From G963662905 sp963676725 (GTDB lineage Bacteria > Bacteroidota > Bacteroidia > Bacteroidales > WRLA01), in contig OY781463.1 in NCBI GenBank assembly GCA_963676725.1, forward strand, positions 3,038,001-3,102,000: a stretch of DNA of 64,000 nt, in the 5' to 3' direction. Under the pieces are notes generated by a model. That model was not told the DNA's origin. It did no database searches and was given only the letters and a program-made list of their open reading frames with translations. Position numbers and translations under genes: made by a program. Positions 15,576-25,045 of the stretch are shown piece by piece. Position 1 is the first letter of the stretch; each line of letters opens with the position of its first letter.

Positions 15576-16982
15576 TTAACGTCCCAAACTGGTTTCTACC
15601 CCTGTAGTACGACCCGACAGTATTTCAAAATTACTTTCGAAGGTATATAAGACACGATGTGCATAAATGCTTCGCCAGACAATTTTATAATGACCGGGCA
15701 AAAGCACAAGCAAATCTGTGCCAGCCTTCTTACGATCGAGGTTTTTCACCCAATTCAATTCTTTTCCATCCATTTGAAAAAGTGCGCCATAACCTCCTGC
15801 TGTAAAGCGAATGGCAGCATAACCCGGATTTGGAATATCAACGCTTGTTGTATGGCTTTGCTTGATCTGCACATTTTCTATAATCAATCGTGGATAGCAA
15901 AGCACTTCTATATCATAAAAACCTGTCCTATAGCGCTCAACGTCCATAATATCCTGCACATTCAAGATATGGGCTTTACCCTTCTGACGCACCAAACAAG
16001 TAATACTTTCCTTAAAATAATCTTTTCCACCTTGTTCACGCACCTGCAAATATCCGGTTGCGCCCTCTGCCGGCAAATAATTATGGATTCCCTGATAGAT
16101 GCTAATGCTGTCTGCCCGCACAGGCGGAACAGTATGTATCAATAAATCATAAGATTTTAATGGATCAAGACTGATTGTATCCGGCACACCTTTATGGTTT
16201 AATGTATGGATATAATTACTCACAATCCTCCCTGTTCGATGGTCTATCAACGACATGGCAACATTCGTCTCGTTCGGATTTCCATAAGCATCGAGAATAT
16301 TTACCTGAGCCGTTGTTTTATTTAAGGCTTTCCTGATTACAACATTCAAAGCTGTTCGGAAATTTTCTTCCGTTGATGCATCAAGATAAGTGCCCACACA
16401 TTCAAATGCCCGGGACATATCGTTATTGCCAATACCAATTACAAATGGTTTCAGGAAAATACCTTTTTTCTGAAGTGTCAGACTAACATCACAAGGGTCT
16501 CCGCCACATTCTTCCAGGCCATCTGTAATCAAAACGATAATATTCCTGCAATTATCGCAGGGGGTAAAATCATTAGCCGACTCCATCAGGGAATAAGCAA
16601 TGGGCGTGGTCCCTTTAGGTTTCAGGCGGTTCAATACTTCTTTAATGGAGCCAAGATTATTATCGGCAAAAGGCACTTCCAGTTTTGTATCCGTGCATAC
16701 TTGTGGGGGAAATTGGTATTGATGTCCATAAACACGCAAACCCAACTGAAGATCGGGAAGTTGCGCCAAACTATCCAGCATTTTAACGAGCAAGCGGCGC
16801 GCAATATTTATTTTCAGGTCGCTCTGCCATTTTCCCAACATACTTTGTGAAGCATCAAGCACAAAAAGAATGCGTGTGGTTTCCTTAGGTGTCTGGTTCA
16901 ATACCGGATTCTGTGCATAAAGAAACATCAGTCCCGAGAGCACGAAGAGAGAGATCAAAAGAATTTTTCTTAAACTACTCAA
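15576..16982 (-). CDS. Secreted von Willebrand factor A domain protein
   Basis: 468 residues. A signal peptide (IDENTIFIABLE hydrophobic core LLISLFVLSGLMFLYAQ) precedes a vWA domain at about 35-215. Its metal-ion-dependent adhesion site is complete: DASQS (DxSxS), Thr in KGTTPIAYS and Asp in ITDGLEE. Two cysteine pairs (CDNC and CGGDPC) flank the domain's second half and could form disulfides in the periplasm. The C-terminal 250 residues are beta-rich with no family I recognise. Such proteins bind a protein partner through Mg2+ or Ca2+. The ligand is unknown, and no MoxR or BatA-type neighbours are present to place it in an operon. Confidence 0.87.
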   Translation of the reverse strand: MSSLRKILLISLFVLSGLMFLYAQNPVLNQTPKETTRILFVLDASQSMLGKWQSDLKINIARRLLVKMLDSLAQLPDLQLGLRVYGHQYQFPPQVCTDTKLEVPFADNNLGSIKEVLNRLKPKGTTPIAYSLMESANDFTPCDNCRNIIVLITDGLEECGGDPCDVSLTLQKKGIFLKPFVIGIGNNDMSRAFECVGTYLDASTEENFRTALNVVIRKALNKTTAQVNILDAYGNPNETNVAMSLIDHRTGRIVSNYIHTLNHKGVPDTISLDPLKSYDLLIHTVPPVRADSISIYQGIHNYLPAEGATGYLQVREQGGKDYFKESITCLVRQKGKAHILNVQDIMDVERYRTGFYDIEVLCYPRLIIENVQIKQSHTTSVDIPNPGYAAIRFTAGGYGALFQMDGKELNWVKNLDRKKAGTDLLVLLPGHYKIVWRSIYAHRVLYTFESNFEILSGRTTGVETSLGR

Positions 16983-17147
16983 AATGGAGATTCTTAAATT
17001 TCACTATTCATCCTATCTTCTTACGTAGATTTTGTTAAAATGTTTTGCAGATTACACAAAAATGCCCGGAGTAAGCATAAAACAGCAAAAAAGCTTGAAT
17101 AATCTATGTATTATAGAATTGCATAGCCGAAATTCATGAGTGTTTTT

Positions 17148-17155
17148 TATTTTTG
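17148..17155 (+). promoter_or_regulatory. -7 box just upstream of the GH3-beta-lactamase gene
   Basis: TATTTTTG matches TAnnTTTG and ends 15 bases before the ATG at 17171, predicting a leader of under 10 bases. A TTG start read at 17153 would lie inside this box, which argues for the ATG. Confidence 0.5.
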
Positions 17156-17170
17156 CATAAAAACAATAAT

Positions 17171-20131
17171 ATGCTCCGTTTAAGCCAAGGATTTCTACTC
17201 TATATACTGATCATTTTCCCATTTTTCAACGGATTTGCACAGCTAAAAACAGACAGTCTTAGCATTTCACTGGCCACAAATTGGGCAGATTCGGTGATGA
17301 CACAAATGGAGCTGGACGAAAAAATTGCCCAATGTATTTTTGTTCGAACTTATTCCAATAAAAAAGAGGAGTTTTATTATGGTATCGATGCTTTGATAGA
17401 AAAAACCGGCGTAGGCGGACTGGTATTTTTTCAGGGCAATCCGTATCAGCAAGGGATTTTGACCAACCGATGGCAGGAAAAAACACACATTCCATTGTTT
17501 ATCAGCATGGATGCAGAAACAGGATTGGGCTGGCGTTTAAAAGGTTCTTATACTTATCCGCGGCAAATGACCCTTGGGGCTCTTCGCGACAATTCTTATA
17601 TTACCCGTATGGGCAGGCAAATTGCAAAAAAGCTGCAATCCTTGGGTGTGCATATTAATTACGCTCCCGTAGCAGATGTAAATAATAACCCTGATAATCC
17701 TGTCATAAACACCCGTTCTTTCGGGGAAAATCCCGTGAAAGTAGCTGAAAAATGCCTGGCATTTATTGAAGGCCTTAGAGAATACAATATTATACCGGTT
17801 GCAAAGCATTTTCCCGGACATGGCGATACAGATACCGACAGCCATTACAGCCTACCCGTTATAAAGCATCAACGCGAACGCCTCGACAGCATCGAGCTCT
17901 ACCCTTTTAAAGTGCTTATTAATGACAGTCTTGAAGCCATTATGACGGCACATATTTTCACGGAAGCATTGCAGCAAAACGATCAATTACCGGGTTCAAT
18001 GTCTCAGGAGATTATTACAGATCTTTTAATCGATGAACTGGGGTTTAAAGGGCTGATCATCACAGACGGGCTGGATATGGCAGGAGCATCAGCCGGACTA
18101 AAACCGGGCGAGGCAGGACTTATGGCAATGAAAGCAGGTAATGATGTTCTACTTATTCCTGAGAATGTTCCGGCAACAATCCGCAGCATCCGTAAAGCAG
18201 TTCAAAAAAATGAAATCGCGGAAGCCGAGGTAGATCTTCATTGCAAAAAAGTACTTATTTCCAAATACTTGCATGGACTTAACAAGAATCAGAAAATAGA
18301 TCTTCATCAAATTAAACCCAACCTAAAAACAGCGGAAGACAGACTGTTGAGCCGTCAAATATTTGAAAACGCCATCACCCTCCTGAAAAATAATAATAAT
18401 ATTTTGCCATTAAATCAGGATGATCTGGACATCAAAATTGCTGTATTAAATATGGATGAAAAGCGAAGAAATTATTTTAATGCTGCTTTAACAAAGGATT
18501 TAAATGCAGATATTTTTTCATTTAAACCTGATGACGGGCCACAGCAAGCCCTGCTTTTACAGAAAACTTTACAAGAATATGACTATTTAATTGTAAATTT
18601 TCTGAACACTGATAGCCGTTCTTCTGAAAATTTCGGCATCCATCCAAACTGCTTAAACCTGCTGAACCGTTTGCAATTGCAGAACAAAATTATCCTCAAC
18701 CTTTTCACCAGTCCTTATGCCTTGAAGTATTTTGAAAACGAGCATAATATTGAAGCTATAAGCATTGCTTATCAATATCTTTCAGAAGCTCAAAAAGCAA
18801 TGGCAGCATTTATAAGCGGAAAAATCCCCGCCAAAGGGCAACTTCCGGTGCAAGGCAATAAGCACTACCCTTGCGGATCCGGAATAAGCACAAAGCTTCC
18901 TCAAAAACTCGTATCAGGACCGGCCAGCTACGAATTAATTTTAGCAAAAGACTTACAGGAAATCGACACAATTATTCAACACGGCCTAGATTCACTGGCA
19001 TATCCCGGTGGGCAAATTCTTATTGCACGAAATGGACACATTATATTCGAGAAAAATTTCGGCTATACAACGAGCGAAAAATCCACAAAAGTACAATCCG
19101 CATCTGTTTATGACCTTGCATCGCTTACAAAAATACTTGCCAGCACTTTGGCTGTGATGAAGCTCTATGAAGACAGTCTGATGGATGTAAAAAAACCATT
19201 ATCCTATTATCTACCGGAGCTCGATACTACCAATAAAGCACATATGACTATCGAAGAAATCATGAGCCATCAGGCAAGGTTGGAACCATGGATTCCCTTT
19301 TACCTCAACACTTTATCTGAAGATTTTGTGCTCGACACTTCTTTATACCGATCAACAAAAATGTCTGGATTTGAGATTTGCGTTGCTGATCGCTGCTTTC
19401 TTTTAAACAGCTATCGCGATAGTATTTTTCATGATATATACGCATCAGAACTGCTTGATAAAAAAGAATATAAATACAGCGATTTAGGCTTCTATCTACT
19501 AAAGGTAGCCGTAGAACGAGTTACAAATCAAGCATTTGACAAATGGCTTGATTCTTGTTTTTATCAACCAATGGAATTAAACACTATGGGCTTTAATCCA
19601 TTGGAGCGGCTTCCCTGCAGCATGATTGTTCCAACAGAAAATGACACATTATTTAGGCATCAACTCTTACAAGGCTATGTTCATGATTATGGTGCAGCCA
19701 TGCTCGGCGGCATTTCAGGCCATGCCGGTTTGTTTGGAAACGCCTATGATGTTGCTGCAGTGATGCAAATGCTGCTCAATGGGGGTATCTATAACGGAAA
19801 GCGTTATTTAAATCCCGAGACCATCACCTTTTTTACGCAATCGCGTTTCCCGGAAGACGACAACAGAAGGGGATTAGGCTTTGACAAACCACCTTTGGAA
19901 AATGACGGTTTAGGCCCGGTTTGCATCAGCGCACCGGCGAGCAGTTACGGGCATAGCGGATTTACAGGCACCTATGCTTGGGCAGATCCTGATCATCAAC
20001 TCATCTATATTTTTCTTTGCAATAGAATCCACCCATTTAGCAGCAATAGGGTTTTAATTGAAAACAATATCCGCACACGCATTCAGCAAGTTATGTACGA
20101 CGCAATAGAAAAAGGCCAAAAACATTTTTAA
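17171..20131 (+). CDS. Secreted GH3 N-acetyl-hexosaminidase fused to a beta-lactamase-family domain
   Basis: 986 residues from the ATG, with a signal peptide (about 1-24, FPFFNGFAQ). Residues 35-370 are a NagZ-like family 3 glycosidase with KHFPGHGDTDTDSH (212-225, His/Asp acid-base pair of NagZ enzymes) and TDGLDM with the nucleophile Asp299. A GH3 C-terminal-like region follows (about 390-560). The last 390 residues form a serine beta-lactamase/penicillin-binding domain with SLTK (651-654), YSD (769-771, where class C enzymes have YxN) and HSG (928-930). The pairing fits peptidoglycan turnover in the periplasm: glycan cleavage plus peptide or ester hydrolysis. The same fusion is known in Bacteroidota. 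It is not evidence of antibiotic resistance. The CDF gene begins one base after its stop. Confidence 0.92.
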   Translation: MLRLSQGFLLYILIIFPFFNGFAQLKTDSLSISLATNWADSVMTQMELDEKIAQCIFVRTYSNKKEEFYYGIDALIEKTGVGGLVFFQGNPYQQGILTNRWQEKTHIPLFISMDAETGLGWRLKGSYTYPRQMTLGALRDNSYITRMGRQIAKKLQSLGVHINYAPVADVNNNPDNPVINTRSFGENPVKVAEKCLAFIEGLREYNIIPVAKHFPGHGDTDTDSHYSLPVIKHQRERLDSIELYPFKVLINDSLEAIMTAHIFTEALQQNDQLPGSMSQEIITDLLIDELGFKGLIITDGLDMAGASAGLKPGEAGLMAMKAGNDVLLIPENVPATIRSIRKAVQKNEIAEAEVDLHCKKVLISKYLHGLNKNQKIDLHQIKPNLKTAEDRLLSRQIFENAITLLKNNNNILPLNQDDLDIKIAVLNMDEKRRNYFNAALTKDLNADIFSFKPDDGPQQALLLQKTLQEYDYLIVNFLNTDSRSSENFGIHPNCLNLLNRLQLQNKIILNLFTSPYALKYFENEHNIEAISIAYQYLSEAQKAMAAFISGKIPAKGQLPVQGNKHYPCGSGISTKLPQKLVSGPASYELILAKDLQEIDTIIQHGLDSLAYPGGQILIARNGHIIFEKNFGYTTSEKSTKVQSASVYDLASLTKILASTLAVMKLYEDSLMDVKKPLSYYLPELDTTNKAHMTIEEIMSHQARLEPWIPFYLNTLSEDFVLDTSLYRSTKMSGFEICVADRCFLLNSYRDSIFHDIYASELLDKKEYKYSDLGFYLLKVAVERVTNQAFDKWLDSCFYQPMELNTMGFNPLERLPCSMIVPTENDTLFRHQLLQGYVHDYGAAMLGGISGHAGLFGNAYDVAAVMQMLLNGGIYNGKRYLNPETITFFTQSRFPEDDNRRGLGFDKPPLENDGLGPVCISAPASSYGHSGFTGTYAWADPDHQLIYIFLCNRIHPFSSNRVLIENNIRTRIQQVMYDAIEKGQKHF

Positions 20132-20132
20132 G

Positions 20133-21026
20133 ATGGCACACGATCATCATGATATACAAGGAAAAAAATTACTGCTCACCATATTATTAAATATCGCGAT
20201 TACCATTGCGGAATTTATTGGTGGCATTTTCTCCAATAGTTTGGCTTTAATCTCGGATGCATTTCACAATTTAAGTGATGTTATTGCATTATTATTAAGC
20301 TATTTAGCAAGAAGGTATAGCCATAAAAAACCCGATACAAAGCATACATTCGGCTATAAACGCATAGAAATACTTGCTGCACTCTTTAATTCCGCCTTAT
20401 TGATTGCCATCAGCATATTTTTGTTTGTAGAAGCTTGGCACCGCTTTTGGGACCCACAAGAAATTAAAGCAGGCATTTTGCTGATTGTAGCAAGTATTGG
20501 TCTTATAGCCAATTTCTTATCCATACTTATTTTGCATTCAAAAAAGCAGGAAAGCCTGAATATTAAATCGGCTTATCTCCATTTGCTTGGCGATACACTT
20601 TCGTCAGTGGCTGTTATTATTGGAGGGCTTTTGATCTTTTTCTGGAACATCCGTTGGATCGATCCACTTATTACTGTGCTTGTGGCTATTTATCTCATTG
20701 CCGAATCATGGAAAGTAGTAAAGCAAGCGAGCGGTATTCTCATGCAATCCGGTCCGAGCGATATAAAGCTTCAGGAAATCTGCACCCAGATTGAACAATT
20801 ACCCGATATTTCTGGTATTCATCATGTACATTTGTGGAATTTAAACGAGAAAGAAGTGCATTTTGAAGCCCATATTGATTTAAAGATAGATATAACTGTT
20901 TCTCAATCCAATAAAATCATTGAGGATATCAATAGGCTTTTAAGTGAGAAATTCTCGATACATCATACAAGTTTGCAAATGGAATATAATGTAGATCATC
21001 CAAAAGAGATAATAAACCAAACATAA
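20133..21026 (+). CDS. CDF family metal cation efflux transporter (CzcD/ZitB-like)
   Basis: Inner-membrane proton/metal antiporter of the cation diffusion facilitator family, 297 residues. A His-rich start (MAHDHHDIQG) leads into six membrane helices. The metal-site residues show as SDAFHNLSD in helix 2 and HLLGDTLSS in helix 5, the HxxxD motifs expected for Zn2+. The C-terminal cytoplasmic domain (about 205-297) contains IHHVHLWNLNEKEVHFEAHI, a typical metal-binding ferredoxin-like fold. It starts one base after the GH3 stop, so the genes are translationally linked although the functional link is unclear. A second, more distant CDF protein lies at 35696. Confidence 0.95.
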   Translation: MAHDHHDIQGKKLLLTILLNIAITIAEFIGGIFSNSLALISDAFHNLSDVIALLLSYLARRYSHKKPDTKHTFGYKRIEILAALFNSALLIAISIFLFVEAWHRFWDPQEIKAGILLIVASIGLIANFLSILILHSKKQESLNIKSAYLHLLGDTLSSVAVIIGGLLIFFWNIRWIDPLITVLVAIYLIAESWKVVKQASGILMQSGPSDIKLQEICTQIEQLPDISGIHHVHLWNLNEKEVHFEAHIDLKIDITVSQSNKIIEDINRLLSEKFSIHHTSLQMEYNVDHPKEIINQT

Positions 21027-21039
21027 CAATATAATTCCT

Positions 21040-21864
21040 ATGACATACCGTAGCAAATCTATTTTATTCTGGATCTTAAGTTTTTTTCTAATGGCCTCCC
21101 TGGCACTTTATCAGCGAGCTACGGGGCCGACTTACCCCAAAAAGGGAGAAATAAAAATTGGCGAACAAGTAATTGATTTCAAGCTACTCACATCCAGTAA
21201 TACGGGTGCGCCGGCGCTTAATTATTTTCATATTGAAGATGCCGACATCAGCGGCAGTTACGAGTACAAAAAGCTGAACAGCGAGGAAGGCTGGGTGAAA
21301 AAGACGATGCAAAAAAGTGGGGACAGCCTAATGATGAGTATTCCTTCACAACCGGCAGCAGGAAAAGTACAGTATAAAGCAGTTTTAAGCTATCAGGGAC
21401 AAAACTACGAGCTCACACCTCAAACTGTTGTGATTCGTTTCAAAGGAGCGGTTCCGGGCATTGTGCTCATTCCGCATATTTTCTTTATGTTTTTCGCCAT
21501 GATGTTCTCATTAAGAACTGGCATTGAAGTACTTATAAACGGTAAAAACACAAAAGCCTATACAGGCATTACATTTATCCTACTTCTTTTGGGCGGGATG
21601 ATCTTGGGTCCGATTGTTCAAAAATATGCTTTTGGCGAATTTTGGGCCGGCTGGCCATTTGGACATGACCTTACCGACAATAAGACCCTTGTTGCCTTTG
21701 CATTTTGGGTTGTTGCTTTTATGAAAACCCGCAAAGACAAAAATCATAAAACATGGGTAATTATTGCCACGATTGCCCTATTGATTGTATATTTGGTGCC
21801 CCACAGCATGTTTGGTTCAGAATTGGATTATTCAAGCGGTGAAATAGGAACCGGAAATCAATAA
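21040..21864 (+). CDS. Conserved membrane protein of unknown function
   Basis: 274 residues. An N-terminal membrane helix (SILFWILSFFLMASLAL) is followed by a periplasmic beta-rich domain (about 30-140) that reads as an Ig-like fold, with alternating strands such as GKVQYKAVLSYQGQNYEL. Four more helices follow (about 143-165, 180-200, 225-238 and 245-262). I have no named family. Its position, 13 bases after the CDF gene and one base before the rhomboid gene, shows it belongs to this operon. A role in envelope maintenance with its neighbours is a guess only. Confidence 0.75.
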   Translation: MTYRSKSILFWILSFFLMASLALYQRATGPTYPKKGEIKIGEQVIDFKLLTSSNTGAPALNYFHIEDADISGSYEYKKLNSEEGWVKKTMQKSGDSLMMSIPSQPAAGKVQYKAVLSYQGQNYELTPQTVVIRFKGAVPGIVLIPHIFFMFFAMMFSLRTGIEVLINGKNTKAYTGITFILLLLGGMILGPIVQKYAFGEFWAGWPFGHDLTDNKTLVAFAFWVVAFMKTRKDKNHKTWVIIATIALLIVYLVPHSMFGSELDYSSGEIGTGNQ

Positions 21865-21865
21865 A

Positions 21866-22483
21866 ATGATCAGCATACTTATCATCATTAGTACAGTACT
21901 TGTTTCTTTGGCTGCATTTCAGCAGGTAAAAGTTTTTGATACGCTTAAATTCAATGCGTATTTTGTACTGCATTCGAAAGAATATTGGCGCTTTTTGTCT
22001 TATGGCTTCATCCATGCCGACTATTGGCATTTATTTGTGAATATGTTCGTGCTTTATTCATTTGGACGGGCAGCTGAAAAGTATTTCAGTACGGTATTTG
22101 ACGGCATGGGTGGGTTTTACTATCTATTGCTCTATATCGGAGGCTTGGCTTTATCTGTGCTCTCTGCTTTTGGCAAGCACAAAAACAATGTGTATTATAA
22201 TTCTGTAGGCGCTTCAGGAGCAGTTTCTGCTGTAGTTTTTTCAACAATTATCTTTAATCCATTAGCAAGCTTGCGTTTATTTTTTATTCCGATTGATATT
22301 CCTTCGGTAATTTTTGGAGGCATTTATCTTGCATATTCGGCCTATATGAATAAAAAAGGAAACGATAACATTGGCCATGATGCACATTTTTGGGGTGCAA
22401 TATTTGGTTTGGCATTCACATTGGCATTGCAACCCTCATTGGGCATTCACTTTTTGCAGCAGTTGGGCCTTGGATTAGGATAA
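21866..22483 (+). CDS. Rhomboid-family intramembrane serine protease
   Basis: 205 residues, six membrane helices. The catalytic pair is visible: Ser in GASGAVSAV (the GxSG motif) in helix 4, and His in GHDAHFWGAIFGL in helix 6. The helix 2 region HADYWHLFVNMFVLYSFG has the HxxxN arrangement usual in rhomboids. The enzyme cleaves membrane-spanning substrates near their outer face; the substrate is unknown. It is the last gene of the GH3-CDF operon and converges with the SDR gene nine bases away. The active site looks complete, so I regard it as a functional protease rather than a pseudo-rhomboid. Confidence 0.93.
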   Translation: MISILIIISTVLVSLAAFQQVKVFDTLKFNAYFVLHSKEYWRFLSYGFIHADYWHLFVNMFVLYSFGRAAEKYFSTVFDGMGGFYYLLLYIGGLALSVLSAFGKHKNNVYYNSVGASGAVSAVVFSTIIFNPLASLRLFFIPIDIPSVIFGGIYLAYSAYMNKKGNDNIGHDAHFWGAIFGLAFTLALQPSLGIHFLQQLGLGLG

Positions 22484-22491
22484 AATTTTGC

Positions 22492-23205
22492 TTAGAAAAT
22501 CGCCTCTTTGCTCTCAATCACTATTTCTTTGATTACGGTTTCAGGAGATAAAGCAAGTAGGAATTTTATTGTATTTCCAATATCCACAGTTTGGATCATT
22601 TTATGCGCAGGCATTGGCGCAGAAGCTTCTATGGCCATATCCGTATCTACAAAAGCAGGGCAAATTGCCGTAACTTTGATATTATCGTGAGCCAACTGCC
22701 TGTACCAAGATTCATTTAATCCAACTAAGCCAAACTTTGAAGCCACATAAAGCCCTGAAACAGGGAATCCGATTTTACCGGCACGCGACGCAATGTTAAA
22801 AATATAACCGGATTGCCGCTCTTTCATCAATGGGATAATTTCTTTGCCGATCAATAAAACAGCTTCAAGATTGGTTGCAAGCACATCCCTAATTTGTTCT
22901 TCATCATTCACAATATCACCAGGAAAATAAATACCGGCATTATTCACTAATACATCAATATACTTCGTATCACGGATTATTTGCTGCAGCACTTGCTGAA
23001 GCTCTTTTCGATTTTTCAGATCAACTCGATAGGACGCAAAAGCCTCTTTACTATTTCGTAATGCCTCAATTTCAATCCCCAATTGGTTCAGATTTTGCTC
23101 ATTACGACCCAGTGCAATAATATCATAGCCTAGTTCTGCCAATGCAATAGAAATCGCTTTGCCAATTCCTTTTCCTGCTCCGGTAATTAATGCTGTTTTT
23201 TTCAT
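22492..23205 (-). CDS. Short-chain dehydrogenase/reductase
   Basis: Classical SDR of 237 residues when started at MKKTALITG. Six extra codons upstream are open but do not fit the family's usual start. NADP(H)-type Rossmann motif TGAGKGIG, NNAG (structural), catalytic Ser in IASRAGKIG and the YVASK pair (Tyr and Lys) are all present. The family includes 3-oxoacyl-ACP reductases and sepiapterin- or carbonyl-reductase types; substrate cannot be assigned. It is separated from the upstream DASS gene by a terminator-like hairpin, so it is probably transcribed on its own. Confidence 0.9.
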   Translation of the reverse strand: MKKTALITGAGKGIGKAISIALAELGYDIIALGRNEQNLNQLGIEIEALRNSKEAFASYRVDLKNRKELQQVLQQIIRDTKYIDVLVNNAGIYFPGDIVNDEEQIRDVLATNLEAVLLIGKEIIPLMKERQSGYIFNIASRAGKIGFPVSGLYVASKFGLVGLNESWYRQLAHDNIKVTAICPAFVDTDMAIEASAPMPAHKMIQTVDIGNTIKFLLALSPETVIKEIVIESKEAIF

Positions 23206-23291
23206 AAAATTTTGATAAGTCATTTATTGAAGATAAAGGTAGTATAAAAATACAATATTCTATGGCTCCCACATATACAATAATGAATAAG

Positions 23292-23324
23292 AAAACCGAC
23301 TAAATCGGTGATTTAATCGGTTTT
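23292..23324 (-). terminator. Hairpin terminator after the DASS transporter
   Basis: Stem AAAACCGACTAAATC/GATTTAATCGGTTTT with a single mismatch and a three-base loop. T-rich sequence follows on either strand. It separates the DASS gene from the SDR gene. Confidence 0.7.
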
Positions 23325-23383
23325 ATCGATTGGCAAAAGCCAAAATAACAAAATAATACTATTTGATATACAATATATTAGTC

Positions 23384-25000
23384 TTAAAAAATTCCAAACA
23401 CACCATTAGGAGTAATGCCAAGATAGCGATACCATGTTTCGCCCATTAAAATACTCATTGCCCAAGCCACAAACAACATTGTAAGGCCAAATTTAAATGT
23501 ATCGGCAATACTGTACTGATCTGTTTCGTACAAAAGCGCAGCTGGCTTGCTATTGAATGGCAGCACATAAACATGTTCAATAAGAAATGCCACTGGCAAT
23601 GCAAGACTCACAGGGTTATATCCAAAACGCATAGCCACACCCAACGAAATAGGCACAAAAATCATAGTACGCATTGTTTTGGATTGAAAAATCAATGCAC
23701 TAAAAATCATAGCAAAGGTAAGAAGCAGATAGAGCATCCAAAAAGGTGTTTGTTCGCTAAGGCCAAGGCCATCAAAAGCAGCATTTACAGAAAGCGCTGG
23801 CAAGTCCGTAACTTTAAAACCGGCGCCAAGAGTATAGGCTCCCGCAGAAAAGAGCATTAAATGCCAAGGAATATCCACATCATTCCACTTGAGAATGCCA
23901 ATGCGTGGTAAGAGGGCAATAATAGCCCCAAGAAATGCTACCGCAGTGGGGCTAATGCCATGATATTTATCTGTGCTCCATAAAACCAAAATACTGAGAA
24001 ACAAAAAAGCCGATTTGTATTCTTCAACCTGTATTTTCCCCAGCTTTTTTAATTCGGCACGAAGTCTGTCCATACCCCCTTTAATTTGTGGAATGCGTTC
24101 ATTTTTGGGCAATGGGAAAAATATACGCACAGCGAAAAAATATCCAAGAACCATCAGGGCTACTGCCACAAAAAAATTGGCTTTCATCCAATCGGAAAAG
24201 AAAATTTCGTAGCCTGTAGCTCCTGTTATCAAACTAGCTGCAAGTAAATTAGCTCCCGAACCGGTTAGAAAACCACTAGCACCAACATTAATATAAAAGA
24301 GGTTTTGAAGGACAATATTTCTTCCGAAATTATTTTTATCCTTTCCGCCCCTAGCGCCATAAATCGCTGCAATTACCATAAAAATAGGCAACAAAATGGC
24401 AGCTTTTGCTGTGGTCGCGGATATAAATGCCGAGAGAACAATATTAATAAAGAGAAAACTCAGAAAAACCGAGGAAGCACGTTTCCCGAAATGAATAATA
24501 AACCACAGGGCGAAACGCTTGGCCAAACCGGTTTTCACCAACATACTGGCGAGCACAAAAGACATTATATTGAGCCACATCACTTTATGACCCAGTTGAG
24601 CATAGGCATCTTTTTCAGAAAGTACGCCGGTCAACACAAGCAATATAATGATAATCAATGAGGTTAGATAATTTGGTATTGCTTCGGTCATCCATAAAAC
24701 AATGCCCAGCAAAAAAATGGCCAACATTGCAATATTGGCCTGTGTAAATGCTTCTGCACCCCGCTCCATAAAAGCTTTACGGGCAAACTCACTCAAAGAA
24801 TCCGGATTAATTTGAAGGAGAAAACTCGGATGTACAACATAATAAATCAACAAAAAGACCAATACCGCAAGAGGGCCGCCAATTAATGCCAAAAAACCTT
24901 CAAATTTTGATTTTGTCCGTTTTGGTAATTTTTCGATACGGTAGTTGTGCATGTCCAGAGGATCAAATTCTGCCTTTGGATTGTCTACATCTTTGTTCAT
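23384..25000 (-). CDS. DASS (SLC13-type) anion symporter
   Basis: Inner-membrane transporter of 538 residues in the divalent anion:Na+ symporter family, which carries dicarboxylates, citrate, sulfate or phosphate. It has about twelve helices, the family's SATTAKAAILLP (first SNT-like site), and GASGFLTGSGANLLAASL. Helical hairpins near the end (HVYVLPFNSKPAALLYETDQY) replace the second canonical SNT. An unusually long cytoplasmic N-terminus (about 35 residues, basic) is present. It is 45 bases after the CYTH gene and may be the last gene of that operon. Its cargo is unproven; the phosphate-flavoured context makes an inorganic anion worth considering. Confidence 0.88.
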   Translation of the reverse strand: MNKDVDNPKAEFDPLDMHNYRIEKLPKRTKSKFEGFLALIGGPLAVLVFLLIYYVVHPSFLLQINPDSLSEFARKAFMERGAEAFTQANIAMLAIFLLGIVLWMTEAIPNYLTSLIIIILLVLTGVLSEKDAYAQLGHKVMWLNIMSFVLASMLVKTGLAKRFALWFIIHFGKRASSVFLSFLFINIVLSAFISATTAKAAILLPIFMVIAAIYGARGGKDKNNFGRNIVLQNLFYINVGASGFLTGSGANLLAASLITGATGYEIFFSDWMKANFFVAVALMVLGYFFAVRIFFPLPKNERIPQIKGGMDRLRAELKKLGKIQVEEYKSAFLFLSILVLWSTDKYHGISPTAVAFLGAIIALLPRIGILKWNDVDIPWHLMLFSAGAYTLGAGFKVTDLPALSVNAAFDGLGLSEQTPFWMLYLLLTFAMIFSALIFQSKTMRTMIFVPISLGVAMRFGYNPVSLALPVAFLIEHVYVLPFNSKPAALLYETDQYSIADTFKFGLTMLFVAWAMSILMGETWYRYLGITPNGVFGIF

Positions 25001-25045
25001 AGAACGTATTTTTAAGGAATTAGAAGCAAATTTAGCAGTATTATC

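Noticed and set aside
17171..20131. Antibiotic-resistance beta-lactamase
   Set aside because: The domain is fused to a GH3 hexosaminidase with a YSD variant and looks like a cell-wall enzyme, not a resistance gene.
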